Shown here in pieces: positions 5,078 to 5,856 of a stretch of DNA of 5,856 nucleotides. Every line of letters starts with the position of its first letter. Positions within the stretch are counted from its first letter, which is position 1. The DNA comes from an uncultured Collinsella sp. (GTDB lineage Bacteria; Actinomycetota; Coriobacteriia; Coriobacteriales; Coriobacteriaceae): assembly GCA_902494465.1 (NCBI GenBank), contig CABUTH010000119.1:1-5856 (forward strand). The letters are read 5' to 3'. A program made the position numbers and the translations under genes. Below the pieces are notes generated by a model, which had not been told where the DNA came from, ran no database searches, and was given only the letters and a program-made list of their open reading frames with translations.

Positions 5078-5105
5078 GACCGGCGAACATGATCTGCAGG
5101 CGTCG

Positions 5106-5825
5106 TTACAGTTCCACGCAGGGATTGTCGCGGGTCACAAGCGTCTTAACGACAACCGTCGCTCCCAGATAGCGCTCGAGCAACTCGGCGAGACGATCAA
5201 CGGCAGCCTGGCAATCCCCCATCCGCTCGGGCTCCACGCACTCAATCGCCAGGAATGCATCGGCCGAATCGTCGGACAGCGCCGTGCGAACGCCATCGCG
5301 CCAGTTCCAGCAGCGGCATACGGCGCCCGCATCATCGATGTAGGCGAGCTCGCCGGGCAGCGTCGGGTCATCCGTTTCCTCGCCAAGTGGCAGGAACGCA
5401 TCGCCGCCGTCAGTCACCTTCAAGCGAAGATCCCCCTCAATCGCATGCAGGTCCTCGCCGCCAACGGGCAGCGCGTAGGTCAGCGACACCGTGTTGTAGA
5501 TGTCCACCGCGGGCGTAATGTGGCCCACCGGTTTGCCCTTGAGCACGCGCTTGAGCAGGTTCTCAATTGAGCAACGCGCGCCCTTTTTGGTCTTGAACAG
5601 CCGATAAGCCTCGCGCCATGCCTTGACCGGTGCGTTCTCGCTGATAGTATCGCTGGTCAGATGACGCTCCGCGTCGATATTGGCGCGGTCGAGCAACGCC
5701 GCAATCGCGTCCACGTCCTCTTGAGGAATCTGAGCCGCGGGCTTCATACCCTTTACGACCACAACACCGACAGCCGCCTGCGGAAATAGCTCCCAAAACG
5801 AATCCTCGGCAACGAAACTCTTCAT
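5106..5825 (-). CDS. Stand-alone B3/4 (PheRS beta editing-like) domain protein
   Basis: The 239-residue protein matches the B3/4 domain found in the beta subunit of phenylalanyl-tRNA synthetase, where it hydrolyses mischarged Tyr-tRNA-Phe. Many bacteria also carry it as a separate protein of this size with no settled function. Visible family landmarks are VKAWREAYRLF (67-77), CSIENLLKRVLKGK (85-98), VDIYNTVSLTYALPVGGEDL (107-126), GDLRLKVTDGGDAFLPLG (131-148), PGELAYIDD (157-165) and CRCWNWRDG (170-178). The anticodon-binding, B1, B5 and catalytic-like modules of full PheRS beta are all absent. ATG 5825 has AAGGGAG (5831-5837) five bases upstream; an earlier in-frame ATG at 5840 would overlap that site. 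The next upstream gene lies outside the window. Downstream is palindromic repeat copy 3. A role in clearing misacylated tRNA or non-protein amino acids is an inference from the fold. Confidence 0.9.
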   Translation of the reverse strand: MKSFVAEDSFWELFPQAAVGVVVVKGMKPAAQIPQEDVDAIAALLDRANIDAERHLTSDTISENAPVKAWREAYRLFKTKKGARCSIENLLKRVLKGKPVGHITPAVDIYNTVSLTYALPVGGEDLHAIEGDLRLKVTDGGDAFLPLGEETDDPTLPGELAYIDDAGAVCRCWNWRDGVRTALSDDSADAFLAIECVEPERMGDCQAAVDRLAELLERYLGATVVVKTLVTRDNPCVEL

Positions 5826-5856
5826 GCGCTCTCCCTTCATCGTGCGCGCCCGAGCG

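Noticed and set aside
4474..5570. Plus-strand open frames of 187 and 167 codons opposite the MarR and B3/4 genes
   Set aside because: They mirror recognised minus-strand genes, lack family signatures and cross the intergenic spacer or repeat.

Overview
The window looks like chromosomal DNA of a GC-rich Gram-positive bacterium. Several observations suggest a member of the Coriobacteriia such as Collinsella: strong C/G bias at third codon positions, clear AGGAG-type ribosome binding sites on most genes, small wall/tRNA/lipid housekeeping genes, and repeated hairpins built on AAACCACCACAAAGG. The genus is an inference from general familiarity and was not searched.

Layout. Bases 1-134 look like the 3' part of a structured RNA, most probably 6S RNA, ending in a hairpin with a T-rich tail. 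A leader of about 230 bases follows, with a small hairpin and a possible 29-codon ORF. Two plus-strand genes come next: a WecA/TagO-type undecaprenyl-phosphate GlcNAc-1-phosphate transferase (366-1565) and tryptophanyl-tRNA synthetase trpS (1727-2776). A C-rich, G-poor spacer separates them, and trpS ends at an 18-bp stem hairpin. From about 3100 to the right edge every gene is on the minus strand. Read in transcription order these are a stand-alone B3/4-domain protein (5825-5106), a MarR-family regulator (4932-4483), a DegV/FakB-type fatty-acid-binding protein (4363-3509) and a short, single-domain MGMT-family protein (3429-3109). The two halves of the window converge in the 2777-3108 gap.

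How the genes relate. The plus-strand genes serve cell-envelope glycopolymer initiation and translation. On the minus strand, the MarR regulator lies 119 bases upstream of the DegV protein in the same direction, a pairing compatible with lipid-linked regulation but not proof of it. The B3/4 protein resembles the editing domain of phenylalanyl-tRNA synthetase.

The most notable signal is a 39-41 base palindromic repeat present three times (about 3052, 3459 and 5037). The arms are identical, and a 9-base loop differs by one base in one copy. Each copy sits 10-28 bases after the stop codon of a minus-strand gene, so the repeats probably work as terminators while belonging to a dispersed repeat family. 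Two copies in opposite orientation, with matching ACCTGCC outer flanks, bracket the MGMT-family gene exactly. No complete novel multi-gene system is visible: the genes are recognisable families and the interest lies mainly in the repeats and small intergenic structures.
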